This document shows, piece by piece, positions 9,301 through 17,300 of a stretch of 64,000 nucleotides of DNA. Position 1 is the stretch's first letter, and the number at the start of each line of letters is the position of its first letter. The notes under the pieces are model-generated. The model was not told the DNA's origin. It did no database searches and saw nothing but the letters and a program-made list of their open reading frames with translations. The position numbers and the translations under genes are program-made. The DNA comes from Streptomyces canus (lineage in GTDB: Bacteria > Actinomycetota > Actinomycetes > Streptomycetales > Streptomycetaceae): the NCBI RefSeq assembly GCF_041435015.1, contig NZ_CP107989.1:7316001-7380000 (forward strand). The letters are read 5' to 3'.

Positions 9301-9423
9301 ATGGCCAGCTTCCGGAAGTGCAGCGCGACAGGTCGCCATGACCTCGAGCCCTTCTGGCCTTCCCGTCAGCACCACGACTTCGACCGGGTGTGTTGCCGCG
9401 CGAGGAACGCGCAGGCCCTCTAA
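9301..9423 (+). CDS. Possible 40-aa basic small protein
   Basis: An ATG-to-TAA frame of 40 codons encodes a polar peptide with Cys, His and Arg clusters (CSATGRHDLEPFWPSRQHHD, then VCCRARNAQAL). About 85 percent of third codon positions are G or C, and the frame is closed properly, which favours coding. No clear Shine-Dalgarno sequence precedes it. It lies between the glnII terminator and the winged-helix gene, on the same strand. It might be a leader peptide for the downstream gene. The call is tentative. Confidence 0.4.
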   Translation: MASFRKCSATGRHDLEPFWPSRQHHDFDRVCCRARNAQAL

Positions 9424-9500
9424 AGCCGTATACCCCGGCCTTCGGCCAGCGCGCAGACGTACGTCTCCCGACGACCCTCTCGCGCGAAAGAGCTGATCTC

Positions 9501-10061
9501 ATGGCGACCACCCGTACTCTCTCCACCGCCCCCCTCACCGCCCCGTCCGAGAACGGCGTACGGCACCGGCTCCGAGCCGTCCGCCCCGACGAGGTTCCCG
9601 AAGCGCCGGAGTTCCTTCCTCCAGGAGCCACCTGGCTGCCCGCTCCCCAGCACACCCTGCCCATCCTGCCGGGCCAGCCCCCGATGATCGGCTACCTCGT
9701 GCTCGTCCCGGCCGACCAGCACCAGCCCTTCCGGCCGGAACCGACGGTCCCGGACGCGGACGCCGGCGCCCCCCTCGTACGGATCGACACCGTGCAGCGC
9801 ACCGCGGAGGTGAACGGCAGGGAACTCGACCTCACCTACCTGGAGTTCGAGCTCCTCGCCCACCTCGTCCAGAACCCCCACCGGGTGCACACCCGCGACC
9901 AGCTGGTCACCACGGTCTGGGGTTACGGCCACGTGGGCGACGGCCGTACCGTCGACGTCCACATCGCCCGGCTGCGCCGCAAGCTGGGCGCGGAATTCCG
10001 GGGCGCGATCCAGACCGTGCGCCGGGTCGGCTACAAGTACACCCCGCCGACCGGCGGCTGA
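9501..10061 (+). CDS. Winged-helix (OmpR/PhoB-type) DNA-binding protein without receiver
   Basis: About 186 aa from ATG 9501, which has GAAAGAGCTG upstream. The N-terminal 90 residues are Pro-rich with no receiver Asp. The C-terminal 95 residues form a Trans_reg_C winged helix: ELDLTYLEFELLAHLVQNPH, then TRDQLVTTVWGYG, DGRTVDVHIARLRRKLG and the wing TVRRVGYKY. A stand-alone OmpR-type DNA-binding domain cannot be controlled by phosphorylation in the usual way, so its activity must be set by level or by another ligand. Regulated genes are unknown. Confidence 0.85.
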   Translation: MATTRTLSTAPLTAPSENGVRHRLRAVRPDEVPEAPEFLPPGATWLPAPQHTLPILPGQPPMIGYLVLVPADQHQPFRPEPTVPDADAGAPLVRIDTVQRTAEVNGRELDLTYLEFELLAHLVQNPHRVHTRDQLVTTVWGYGHVGDGRTVDVHIARLRRKLGAEFRGAIQTVRRVGYKYTPPTGG

Positions 10062-10121
10062 CCGTCTGCCCAGGGCAGATCCGGGTTCCCTCGCGGCGCT
10101 CCGGCGGGCACAGTCACCGGC

Positions 10122-11129
10122 ATGAGACTTCTTCTGCTGGGTGGTACGGAGTTCGTCGGCCGGGCCGTCGCCGAGGCGGCCCTGGAACGCGGCTGGGACG
10201 TGACCGTCTTCCACCGGGGACGGCACGCGCCCGTGGCCGGGGTGCGGCCGCTGCACGGTGACCGCACCGCGCCCGGCGGTCTCACGGCCCTGGCCCAAGG
10301 GGGCCCTTGGGACCTGGTCGTCGACACCTGGTCGGCGGCACCCCGCGCGGTCCGGGACGCGGCGCGGCTGCTGCGGGGCCGCGCCGACCGGTATGCGTAC
10401 GTGTCGAGTCGCTCGGTGTACGCCTGGCCGCAGCCGGCCGGATACACCGAGGACGCGCCCCTGGTCGAGGGCGCCGCGGCCGACGCGGAGCAGACCGACT
10501 ACGCCCGGGACAAACGGGGCGGTGAACTCGCCGCCGTCGACGCGTTCGGCACGGACCGCTCCCTGCTCGTACGGGCCGGGCTGATCCTCGGCCCGTACGA
10601 GAACATCGGCCGCCTGCCGTGGTGGCTGGGCCGTATCGCCCGGGGTGGCCCGGTCCTCGCGCCCGGGCCACGGGACCTCCCTCTCCAGTACGTCGACGTC
10701 CGCGACCTGGCGCAGTGGACGCTGAGCGCCGCGGAAGCGGAGCTGAACGGCCCGTACAACCTGGTCAGCCCACGCGGCCACACCACCATGGCCGAACTCC
10801 TCGACGCCTGTGTGGCCGTGACCGGGTCGAACGCCGAACTGCGCTGGACCGAGCCGGACATCGTCCTCGACGCGGGCATCGCGCCATGGACCGGCCTGCC
10901 GGTGTGGGTCCCGCCGGACACCGACCTGCACACCACCCTCCACAGCGGGGACACCTCCCGGGCCGTCGCGGCGGGTCTGCGCTGCCGTCCGGTCGCCGAG
11001 ACGGTGTCCGACACCTGGCACTGGCTGCGGGAGAGCGGCGGGGTGGCGCCGCAGCGCCCGGACCGGCCGGTACTGGGTGTCGACGAGGAGACGGAGGCGA
11101 AGGCACTCGCGGCCGGCGAACGCGACTGA
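10122..11129 (+). CDS. NAD-dependent epimerase/dehydratase family protein (extended SDR)
   Basis: The 335-aa protein begins with a Rossmann motif (LLLLGGTEFVGRAV, a GGTxFxG variant of GxxGxxG). It has an NADP-preferring basic residue pair after strand 2 (FHRGRH). The catalytic YxxxK is in DYARDKRGGE, preceded by a Ser in VSSRSVYAW. The mid-protein YVDVRDLAQW is typical of isoflavone-reductase/epimerase-like SDRs. The substrate cannot be told from sequence. It stands alone, 60 nt after the winged-helix gene on the same strand, so co-transcription is possible. Confidence 0.85.
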   Translation: MRLLLLGGTEFVGRAVAEAALERGWDVTVFHRGRHAPVAGVRPLHGDRTAPGGLTALAQGGPWDLVVDTWSAAPRAVRDAARLLRGRADRYAYVSSRSVYAWPQPAGYTEDAPLVEGAAADAEQTDYARDKRGGELAAVDAFGTDRSLLVRAGLILGPYENIGRLPWWLGRIARGGPVLAPGPRDLPLQYVDVRDLAQWTLSAAEAELNGPYNLVSPRGHTTMAELLDACVAVTGSNAELRWTEPDIVLDAGIAPWTGLPVWVPPDTDLHTTLHSGDTSRAVAAGLRCRPVAETVSDTWHWLRESGGVAPQRPDRPVLGVDEETEAKALAAGERD

Positions 11130-11153
11130 GCGGAGCGGCCGGTCCGTGCGAGG

Positions 11154-11603
11154 TCAGGCCTCCTCGGCCGCCGCGTCCCGTACCCCCGCCAAGAACCCCC
11201 GGATCGCCGCCCGTTCCCCCTCGTCGTACCCCTGGAGCAACTCCACCGCCCGCCCGATCAGCGGTCCGAAGAAGGCCTGCCCCAGCTCCACCGCGCGTTC
11301 GTCCACCTCGACGACCACCTTGCGCCGGTCCTCCCGTCCCCGTACCCGCCGCACATGACCGGCCCGCTCCAGCCGGTCGAGCAGCGAGGTCGTCCCCGCC
11401 GAATTGAGCCCGAGCTCAGCGCCGAGCCGCCCCGCCGTCATCTCCTCGCCCGCGCGTGAGGCGTCCATCAGGGCGATCAGGGCACGGACGTCCGTCGGAT
11501 GCATGGCGTTGCGCTGGGCGAACCGGGCACTGTGCAGGCCGAGTTCGACGGTCACCGCGCGCAGGAGATGGACGATCTCCATCTCCGGTCCCGGGGACGT
11601 CAT
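11154..11603 (-). CDS. MarR family transcriptional regulator
   Basis: About 149 aa. The start ATG 11603 is chosen because GAGAGGG lies 5 nt upstream; a GTG 6 nt earlier is the alternative. The central winged helix is clear (MTAGRLGAELGLNSAGTTSL, then LDRLERAGHVRRV, wing GREDRRKVVVEV). Helices at both ends form the dimer. It is divergent from an alpha/beta-hydrolase gene, and the shared 67-bp spacer holds a large inverted repeat. The layout is that of an autorepressor that also controls the hydrolase. The inducer is unknown. Confidence 0.9.
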   Translation of the reverse strand: MTSPGPEMEIVHLLRAVTVELGLHSARFAQRNAMHPTDVRALIALMDASRAGEEMTAGRLGAELGLNSAGTTSLLDRLERAGHVRRVRGREDRRKVVVEVDERAVELGQAFFGPLIGRAVELLQGYDEGERAAIRGFLAGVRDAAAEEA

Positions 11604-11615
11604 GTGCACCCTCTC

Positions 11616-11658
11616 GTATTATCTCGCTCATCGAGTATCTTGCCGAGCGAGATAATAC
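11616..11658. promoter_or_regulatory. MarR operator, 14-bp inverted repeat
   Basis: GTATTATCTCGCTC at 11616-11629 is repeated perfectly in inverse orientation at 11645-11658. Two overlapping MarR-size pseudo-palindromes can be read inside it: 11620-11637 (TATCTCG...CGAGTA) and 11636-11654 (TATCTTG...CGAGATA). It lies between the marR and hydrolase start codons, and the right arm ends 11 nt before the hydrolase ATG. Confidence 0.75.
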
Positions 11659-11669
11659 GGGAGGGATCG

Positions 11670-12536
11670 ATGAGTAGGTACGACGACGACGCGTTCCAGG
11701 CCGGCTACGACAAGGTGCTGGCCAAGTGGCCCGCCGACCGGGAGGCGCTACGGGTGCCCACCCCGTTCGGCACCACCCACGTCAACGCGTGCGGGCCGGC
11801 CGACGCGCCCCCGCTCGTCCTGCTGCCGGGCGGCGGGGGAACGACCTCCACGTGCTGGTACGCCCAGGCCGCCCCCCTCGCCCGCACCCACCGGGTCCTC
11901 GCCGTCGACCTGATCGGAGCCCCGGGCCGCAGCGAACCGGCTGCCGACCGTCACCCCCGTACGGTCGCCGACCTGACCGCCTGGCTGGACGCCCTCCTCG
12001 ACGGACTCGGCATCACGGAGGCCGACTTCGGCGGACACTCGTACGGCGCCTGGATCGCCCTGCATCACGCCGTGCACGCCCCCCACCGGATGCGCCGCCT
12101 GTTCCTCCTGGACCCGACCCAGTGCTTCGCCGGGTTCAAGGCGGCGTATCTGCTGCACGCCCTGCCGATGCTGCTGCGCCCCACGCCCGCCCGGGTCCGC
12201 GCCTTCCTGGACTGGGAGACCGGGGGAGCGGCCCGCCTGGACCCCGACTGGCTCCGCCTCCAGGAGGCCGCCGCCGGTTTCCCCGCCGTGAGACCGGTCA
12301 CCGGTCCCCGCCCCGCCCCGGACGCACTGCGCGTCCTGAACCCGCCGGTCCTGCTGCTCGTGGCCGCGAACAGCAGGACCCATGACCCCTACGAGGTGAC
12401 GGCCCAGGCCGGCGAACTGCTGCCGCGGGCGGAGATCGACGTCGTCCCCGGCGTCTCCCACCACGCGCTTCCGCAGTCCGCACCTCCCGAACTGGCCCGC
12501 CGCCTCAGTGAGTTCCTAGGCGAACGTCCCGAATGA
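11670..12536 (+). CDS. Alpha/beta hydrolase
   Basis: The 288-aa product has the oxyanion region LLPGGGGTTSTCWYAQA. The nucleophile elbow is GHSYG (Ser at about residue 128). A candidate acid lies in the segment RTHDPYEVT, and the catalytic His is in VPGVSHHALPQ near the C-terminus. ATG 11670 is preceded by GGGAGGG. It is divergent from a MarR regulator with a shared operator, so it probably detoxifies a compound sensed by MarR. It converges on the next gene with only 2 nt between stops. Confidence 0.88.
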   Translation: MSRYDDDAFQAGYDKVLAKWPADREALRVPTPFGTTHVNACGPADAPPLVLLPGGGGTTSTCWYAQAAPLARTHRVLAVDLIGAPGRSEPAADRHPRTVADLTAWLDALLDGLGITEADFGGHSYGAWIALHHAVHAPHRMRRLFLLDPTQCFAGFKAAYLLHALPMLLRPTPARVRAFLDWETGGAARLDPDWLRLQEAAAGFPAVRPVTGPRPAPDALRVLNPPVLLLVAANSRTHDPYEVTAQAGELLPRAEIDVVPGVSHHALPQSAPPELARRLSEFLGERPE

Positions 12537-12538
12537 CC

Positions 12539-13177
12539 TCACCCCACCTTCTCGATCAGGGCCCGGCGGATGAGGAACTTGCCCGGCTCCCGCACCTGTT
12601 CGAAGGCCGCGTTGTTGAGCAGGGCGCAGCTGCCGGAGACCGACGTGACCTCCACTGTCGTGGACTTGTTGTTGTCCAGGTTGGTGACCTTCAGCTTCGT
12701 GCCGGCCGGGAACTGGTTGCTGGACGCGGCGGGCGCACCGGCCTCACCGGAGAGCGTGACGGTCGAGCCGTTGCACACCTGCTGCCCGGAGGCGGCGTTC
12801 CCCGCGGGGGGAGCCTGAGAAGCGGACGCGGCCTGTGAGGGCTGCCCCGCGGCGGCCTGGGAGTCCTGAGCCGACTCCCCGACCGCGCAACCGGACGCCT
12901 CCTGCTGCACCTTGATCTGCGCGATCACCGCTTCCCGGTTGGCGATCCGGGCCGCCGACTGTGCGTCGGGAGCGGAGCGTTGCCCCTCGATGAACCGCTG
13001 GTTGTTGCCGAGCGCGGTGGCGAGCCCCTGGCAGACCGTCGATTCCGCCGCCGTCTGCGGACTCTGCGCGGCGTTCGAGGTGCCGGCCATCACAAAGGCC
13101 CCACCACCCGCCACCGCCGCCGCGCTCACCAGCAGCGCGACCTTCTTCTTCGTACCGAGTGTTCTCCTGCGCGACAT
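12539..13177 (-). CDS. Secreted protein with RlpA-like double-psi beta-barrel C-terminus
   Basis: The 212-aa protein has a Sec-type signal (basic MSRRRTLGTKKK, hydrophobic VALLVSAAAVAGGGAFVMAG, cleavage near SNAA). A helical segment with a conserved Cys follows, then a Ser/Ala/Gln linker. The C-terminal 85 residues (TVTLSGEAG, FPAGTKLKVTNLDNNKSTTV, SGSCALLNNAAFEQV) follow the pattern of RlpA/expansin-type barrels (GT.v.VTNl.nGks). The catalytic Asp of lytic RlpA proteins is not evident, so it may bind rather than cleave cell wall. The domain call is my inference from pattern. Confidence 0.7.
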   Translation of the reverse strand: MSRRRTLGTKKKVALLVSAAAVAGGGAFVMAGTSNAAQSPQTAAESTVCQGLATALGNNQRFIEGQRSAPDAQSAARIANREAVIAQIKVQQEASGCAVGESAQDSQAAAGQPSQAASASQAPPAGNAASGQQVCNGSTVTLSGEAGAPAASSNQFPAGTKLKVTNLDNNKSTTVEVTSVSGSCALLNNAAFEQVREPGKFLIRRALIEKVG

Positions 13178-13284
13178 CCGCGCCTCCTGGGAGCTAGGGG
13201 AGCGTACGCCGCTATGTACGAGATACCGAACGAGGTTACTCAGCGGTTACAGGAGTCATCAGACGTAACCTGCGTCACACTCCG

Positions 13285-13647
13285 CTATTTCCTGGCCAGG
13301 GCATCCCGTACGGCGTCCTCGGTGCGGCCGACCACCGCGGAGCCGTCGTCCGCCGTGATGATCGGCCGCTGGATCAGCTTCGGGTGGTCGGCGAGCGCGG
13401 TGATCCAACGGTCGCGCGAACTGTCGTCCCGGGCCCACTCCTTGAGGCCGAGCTCCTTGGCGGCGGCCTCCTGGGTGCGGGTGATGTCCCACGGTTCGAG
13501 CCCGAGCCGGTCGAGCACCTCGCGGATCTCGTCCTCGCTCGGGACGTCCTCCAGATAGCGGCGGACGGTGTACTCGGCACCCTCCGCGTCGAGCAGGCTG
13601 ATCGCGCTGCGGCACTTCGAACAGGCCGGATTGATCCAGATCTCCAT
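13285..13647 (-). CDS. ArsC/Spx-family thioredoxin-fold protein
   Basis: About 120 aa from ATG 13647 (MEIWINPACSKCRSA). The CxxC pair in the first helix, the helical insert and the late RPIITADDG segment mark the ArsC family. These proteins reduce arsenate with glutathione/glutaredoxin or act as YffB/Spx-like proteins. The length fits. No ars operon is nearby, so arsenate reduction is only one possibility, and a general redox role is equally likely. A longer frame upstream lacks a ribosome site. Confidence 0.8.
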   Translation of the reverse strand: MEIWINPACSKCRSAISLLDAEGAEYTVRRYLEDVPSEDEIREVLDRLGLEPWDITRTQEAAAKELGLKEWARDDSSRDRWITALADHPKLIQRPIITADDGSAVVGRTEDAVRDALARK

Positions 13648-13811
13648 GGCGTCCACGGTACGCGAAAACCCGTCTTCCCCCTGCGTCACAGCACCCCCGA
13701 AAGCCCTTGTGGCCAGGGGCTTTTGTCAGTGGCGGACGGTAGAATAAAACCAGTGTTCGAGGGCGTCGCCGGGTCCCCGGTGGCCGCCCTTACCGCGACA
13801 GGAGGATGCCT

Positions 13812-14126
13812 GTGCCCGCTGCCGCACTGAAGCAGAAGCCGTTCCCGACCCAGTCCACCGCGAAGCACCCCGTGCTGCTCGACCTGCCGTACACCCCCGT
13901 GGAGAAGCGCCCGTTGCCGCCGGGCCGCCCCCGCGAGTGGTATGTCACCCACAACCGCCGCCTCAAGGCGATGCGGCTCGCGATCGCCCTGCTCGACTCC
14001 GGCGTCTTCGTGCCGAACCAGGCCCGCAACGAGACGATCCGGGACACGGCGGAGATGATCGGCGTCCACCCACCGTCGGACACGACGTGCCACATGGTGC
14101 GGGCGCTGATGCGCTACTCGCGATAA
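13812..14126 (+). CDS. Conserved small protein, unknown function
   Basis: 104 aa from GTG 13812, with GGAGG 6 nt upstream; the ATG at 13806 is too close to that ribosome site to be used. The protein is basic and Pro-rich at the start. A helical C-terminal half follows (REWYVTHNRRLKAMRLAIAL, then NETIRDTAEMIG and SDTTCHMVRALMRYS). No known domain is recognised and no signal peptide is seen. A 7-bp hairpin with a T-run (13700-13724) and a TAGAAT hexamer (13740) lie upstream and may be promoter-associated. Confidence 0.65.
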   Translation: MPAAALKQKPFPTQSTAKHPVLLDLPYTPVEKRPLPPGRPREWYVTHNRRLKAMRLAIALLDSGVFVPNQARNETIRDTAEMIGVHPPSDTTCHMVRALMRYSR

Positions 14127-14167
14127 GCCCTGGCGCCGGGCGCCCTCCTGGGCGTCCGGCGTTCCGG

Positions 14168-15367
14168 TCAGCCCGTGCCCGTGGCCAACTCCTTCTCCAG
14201 CGGCACCCGGAACCGTGGTGTCACGCGCGTCGCCCCCACCCACCCCCGCAGTCGCTCCGCCTCCACCGCGATGGCCACCTCCGCCTCGCTCCCCACGCCC
14301 TCCGTGTCCAGCAACCGCCAGACGATCTCCCCGTCGGGCCGCTGTCCCCAACCCCCCACCACCCGCCCGTTCCACCACACCGTCGGTCCCACATTGCCGC
14401 TGCGGTCGAACAGGGCGGGCCGCAGCGACGGCGCCAGGTACCAGTCCCGCTGCTGCCAGCCCATCGCCGTCGGATCGAGGCCGGGAAGCAAGGCAGCCCA
14501 GGGCTCTACCGGTCCCGCGACCGGGTCGGCGTCGCCGTCGACGACGTAGGCCGGGCCCTCGTCGACGGACACCCGGACCGCGCGGATCGTCGTGAGCGCG
14601 CGGCGGACGTCGGTCACCTTCCAGCCCGTCCACCACTTCAGGTCGGCCTCGGTGGCGGGGCCGCACACGGTGAGCCAGCGCCGCAGCAACTCGGCCTGGG
14701 CCTCGGCCACGTCGAGTTCGGGATGCGGGGGTGCCACCGCCCAGCGGAACTGCGTGGAGATCCAGGAGCCGAGCGGCCGGCCGCGGACCACCTTGCCCTC
14801 CACGCCGAGCACCTTCAGCAGGCGGCTCGAGACGGAGTGGACGCCCTCGTAGCTCTTCCCGGCCGCGTACACGAACTGCTCCCGCAGCCGCGGCTCGTCC
14901 TGGGCGAGCTCCGTCGCCGTCGCCTCGCCGCGCCGGGCGAGCGCGGCCAGCGTCGCCTCCTCGACCTCCTTCAGCCAGGTCGCGTCCGGGGCGCCGGCCT
15001 TCGCCATGTCCTTGAGGAGCTTGGCCCGTTCCCGCGCGGCGACCGTGAGGCCGGTCGAGGCGTGCACGACCGCGGTGAGCTCGGTCGGGAACGCGAACAC
15101 GGTGTGCCGCATCCCGTGCATGCGCACCAACGACCGGTCCTCGTACAACGCCCGCTCGGTCTCGGTGACGGTCCCCGAGGGATCCACGAGCCGCGCGCCG
15201 ACCGCCAGATACACGGTCGCGGGGTCGGACCCGTGCAGCGCGACCAGAGCACCGGCCACCTCCTCGGGACTCCCCACCCGAGCCGTCCCGGCAAGCTGCT
15301 GCCGCGACGCCAGCCGAGCGCGCCGCTCCTCCACCCCGATGTACCGCACTTCGTCACCCACACCCAT
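14168..15367 (-). CDS. Winged-helix HTH_42 (AlkZ/YcaQ superfamily) protein
   Basis: About 399 aa with the all-helical N-domain, central winged helices and beta-rich C-domain of the HTH_42 family (for example ARRGEATATELAQDEPRLRE, VCGPATEADLKWWTGW, LLPGLDPTAMGWQQRDWYL). Family members AlkZ and YcaQ/AlkX are DNA glycosylases that unhook alkylation crosslinks. Their catalytic Q-x-Q or Q-x-D sits in the first helices. At that place this protein reads ALHGSDPATVYLAVGARL, so the catalytic glutamines appear to be missing. It may be a non-catalytic or differently acting branch. The start ATG 15367 could also be 15376. Confidence 0.8.
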   Translation of the reverse strand: MGVGDEVRYIGVEERRARLASRQQLAGTARVGSPEEVAGALVALHGSDPATVYLAVGARLVDPSGTVTETERALYEDRSLVRMHGMRHTVFAFPTELTAVVHASTGLTVAARERAKLLKDMAKAGAPDATWLKEVEEATLAALARRGEATATELAQDEPRLREQFVYAAGKSYEGVHSVSSRLLKVLGVEGKVVRGRPLGSWISTQFRWAVAPPHPELDVAEAQAELLRRWLTVCGPATEADLKWWTGWKVTDVRRALTTIRAVRVSVDEGPAYVVDGDADPVAGPVEPWAALLPGLDPTAMGWQQRDWYLAPSLRPALFDRSGNVGPTVWWNGRVVGGWGQRPDGEIVWRLLDTEGVGSEAEVAIAVEAERLRGWVGATRVTPRFRVPLEKELATGTG

Positions 15368-15551
15368 GCGGCCCATCTTGACGCAGGGCACTGACAACGC
15401 GCCCCAAGGGGGGCGGGGCTGTAGCAGGCCTGCCCCCGTCACCCGTTCGCCGTACCCGGCATGCGCACCTTCCCCCTCCGGCCCTTCACTGCGATGAGGA
15501 GGTGAAGGACACCGGCGACCAGGAGGCGAGCGTGACGCAGAGACAGGGCAC

Positions 15552-16892
15552 ATGAACACCCCCGCCACCCGCGCGGAGCGCGGCCGCACCGCCCGCAACC
15601 GCGTCCCTCGTTCCTCCCACGCCGTCTGGATCCCGTCCGTCGACCGCCCCGACCCCGTCGCCGTACTGGAACGGCAGGGCCGCGACCTGCTCCCGGAGCT
15701 GCTGCCGATCCGGTACGGCAGGATGTCCGCCTCCCCCTTCGCCTTCCTGCGCGGCGCGGCCGCCGTGATGGCCGCCGACCTCTCCGCCCAGCCCCACACG
15801 GGCCTCACCGTGCAGCTCTGCGGCGACGCCCACCTGCTCAACTTCGGCCTGTACGCCTCCCCGGAACGCTCCCTCCTCTTCGACATCAACGACTTCGACG
15901 AGACCTTCCCCGGCCCCTTCGAGTGGGACGTCAAACGGCTCGCCGCGAGCGTCGCCGTGGCCGCCCGCGAGAACGGGCATGACGAGGCCAAGGCCCACCG
16001 GGCGGCGGGGGAGGCCGTCACCGCGTACCGCACGGGCATGCGCCGGCTGGCCCGCATGGGCGAGCTGGAGGTCTGGTACGCGAGCGCCGACGCCGACAGC
16101 CTGCTGCCCCTGGTGCGTTCCCGCCGTCGCGGCCGGCACGTGGACCACAGCCTCACCCGGGCCCGCCGCCGCACCAGCATCCAGGCCCTCGGCAAACTCA
16201 CGGAGGTCGTCGACGGCCGCCGCCGCATCGTCCACGACCCGCCACTCCTCGAACCGGCCGGCGCGTCCGACATGGCCAGCCTGCGCAAGATCTTCAGCGA
16301 CTACCGCTCCACGCTCTCCGAGGAACGACGGCTGCTCCTGGACCGCTACCGCTTCGTCGACGCGGCCCGCAAGGTCGTCGGTGTCGGGAGCGTCGGCGTG
16401 CGCTGCTTCATCGTGCTGCTGGAGGGGCGGGATGTCGACGACCCGCTGTTCCTGCAGATCAAGGAGGCGCGGACGGCCGTACTGGAGGAGTATCTGCCGC
16501 TCGGTCCGTACGATCATCCCGGCCGCCGCGTGGTCGTGGGCCAGCGGCTGCTCCAGGCGGCGGGCGACATCTTCCTGGGCTGGATGAGCGGACCGCAGGG
16601 GCGCGCCTTCTACTGGCGTCGGCTGCGTGAGACGAAGGGCCCCGCGGACGTCGCGGGCATGCCCCCGGCCGACCTCAGGGCCTACGCCCGCCTGTGCGGC
16701 ACCACCCTGGCCCGCGCCCACGCCCGCTCCGGCGACCGCATCGCCATCGCCGCGTACCTGGGCAGCGCCGACACCTTCGACCAGTCGGTCGCCGACTTCG
16801 CGCTCACCTACGCCGACCGGACCACCACCGACCACGCGACCCTGTCCGCCGCCATCGCGGCAGGTGTCGTCACGGCCGCCCCGGGCGAGTGA
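15552..16892 (+). CDS. DUF2252 family protein (kinase-like fold)
   Basis: The 446-aa protein is a full-length DUF2252 member. The GDAHLLNFG segment (about residue 94) and the following DINDFDE are equivalent to the catalytic and metal-binding loops of aminoglycoside-phosphotransferase-type kinases. The later HGDxHxxN-like and helical regions (VVVGQRLLQAAGDIFLGWM) fit the family. The phosphorylated substrate is not known. It stands alone between a divergent HTH_42 gene and a small membrane protein gene. Confidence 0.85.
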   Translation: MNTPATRAERGRTARNRVPRSSHAVWIPSVDRPDPVAVLERQGRDLLPELLPIRYGRMSASPFAFLRGAAAVMAADLSAQPHTGLTVQLCGDAHLLNFGLYASPERSLLFDINDFDETFPGPFEWDVKRLAASVAVAARENGHDEAKAHRAAGEAVTAYRTGMRRLARMGELEVWYASADADSLLPLVRSRRRGRHVDHSLTRARRRTSIQALGKLTEVVDGRRRIVHDPPLLEPAGASDMASLRKIFSDYRSTLSEERRLLLDRYRFVDAARKVVGVGSVGVRCFIVLLEGRDVDDPLFLQIKEARTAVLEEYLPLGPYDHPGRRVVVGQRLLQAAGDIFLGWMSGPQGRAFYWRRLRETKGPADVAGMPPADLRAYARLCGTTLARAHARSGDRIAIAAYLGSADTFDQSVADFALTYADRTTTDHATLSAAIAAGVVTAAPGE

Positions 16893-17008
16893 GACAGGGC
16901 CTGCCGTCAACTCCGGAGTGCGGGGAAAGAGCTTCGCGCAGGGCAGGCATCACCCCGCCCCTCCGGGGCTACTCTTCTACACCACACCCACGCACACGGA
17001 GGCCCGTC

Positions 17009-17296
17009 ATGGGCACCATGGTCATTTCCGGGACCGTCGTCCTGGTCATCCTGGGCTTCGGGAACCACACCTGGTGGCTCGTCGCCGTCGCCCTGCTCTT
17101 CCTGTACCTGCAGTACGGCCGGGGCGGCACCTCGGCGCCCTCGTCGGGCGGCTCGTCCGGCGGCGCTTCGGGGGCCGCGCCCGGCAGCTACCGGGCGTAC
17201 CGCGACCGCCGTGACAAGCAGGCCAGGTGGGACCGCCGTTACCGCCGCGAACGCCCCATGGAGTCCCGTCGGCAGGCGCGCGAGAGAAAGGGCTAG
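17009..17296 (+). CDS. Small membrane protein with basic C-terminal tail
   Basis: 95 aa from ATG 17009 with GGAGG upstream. Two short hydrophobic stretches (VISGTVVLVILGFG and LVAVALLFLYLQY) form a hairpin or a single long helix. They are followed by a Gly/Ser linker and a very basic tail (YRDRRDKQARWDRRYRRERP). Function unknown. It converges on pspAB with 4 nt between stops. Confidence 0.7.
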   Translation: MGTMVISGTVVLVILGFGNHTWWLVAVALLFLYLQYGRGGTSAPSSGGSSGGASGAAPGSYRAYRDRRDKQARWDRRYRRERPMESRRQARERKG

Positions 17297-17300
17297 GGCC

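Noticed and set aside
10122..11129. SDR gene as part of a sugar-nucleotide biosynthesis cluster
   Set aside because: No glycosyltransferase or nucleotidyltransferase genes are adjacent.
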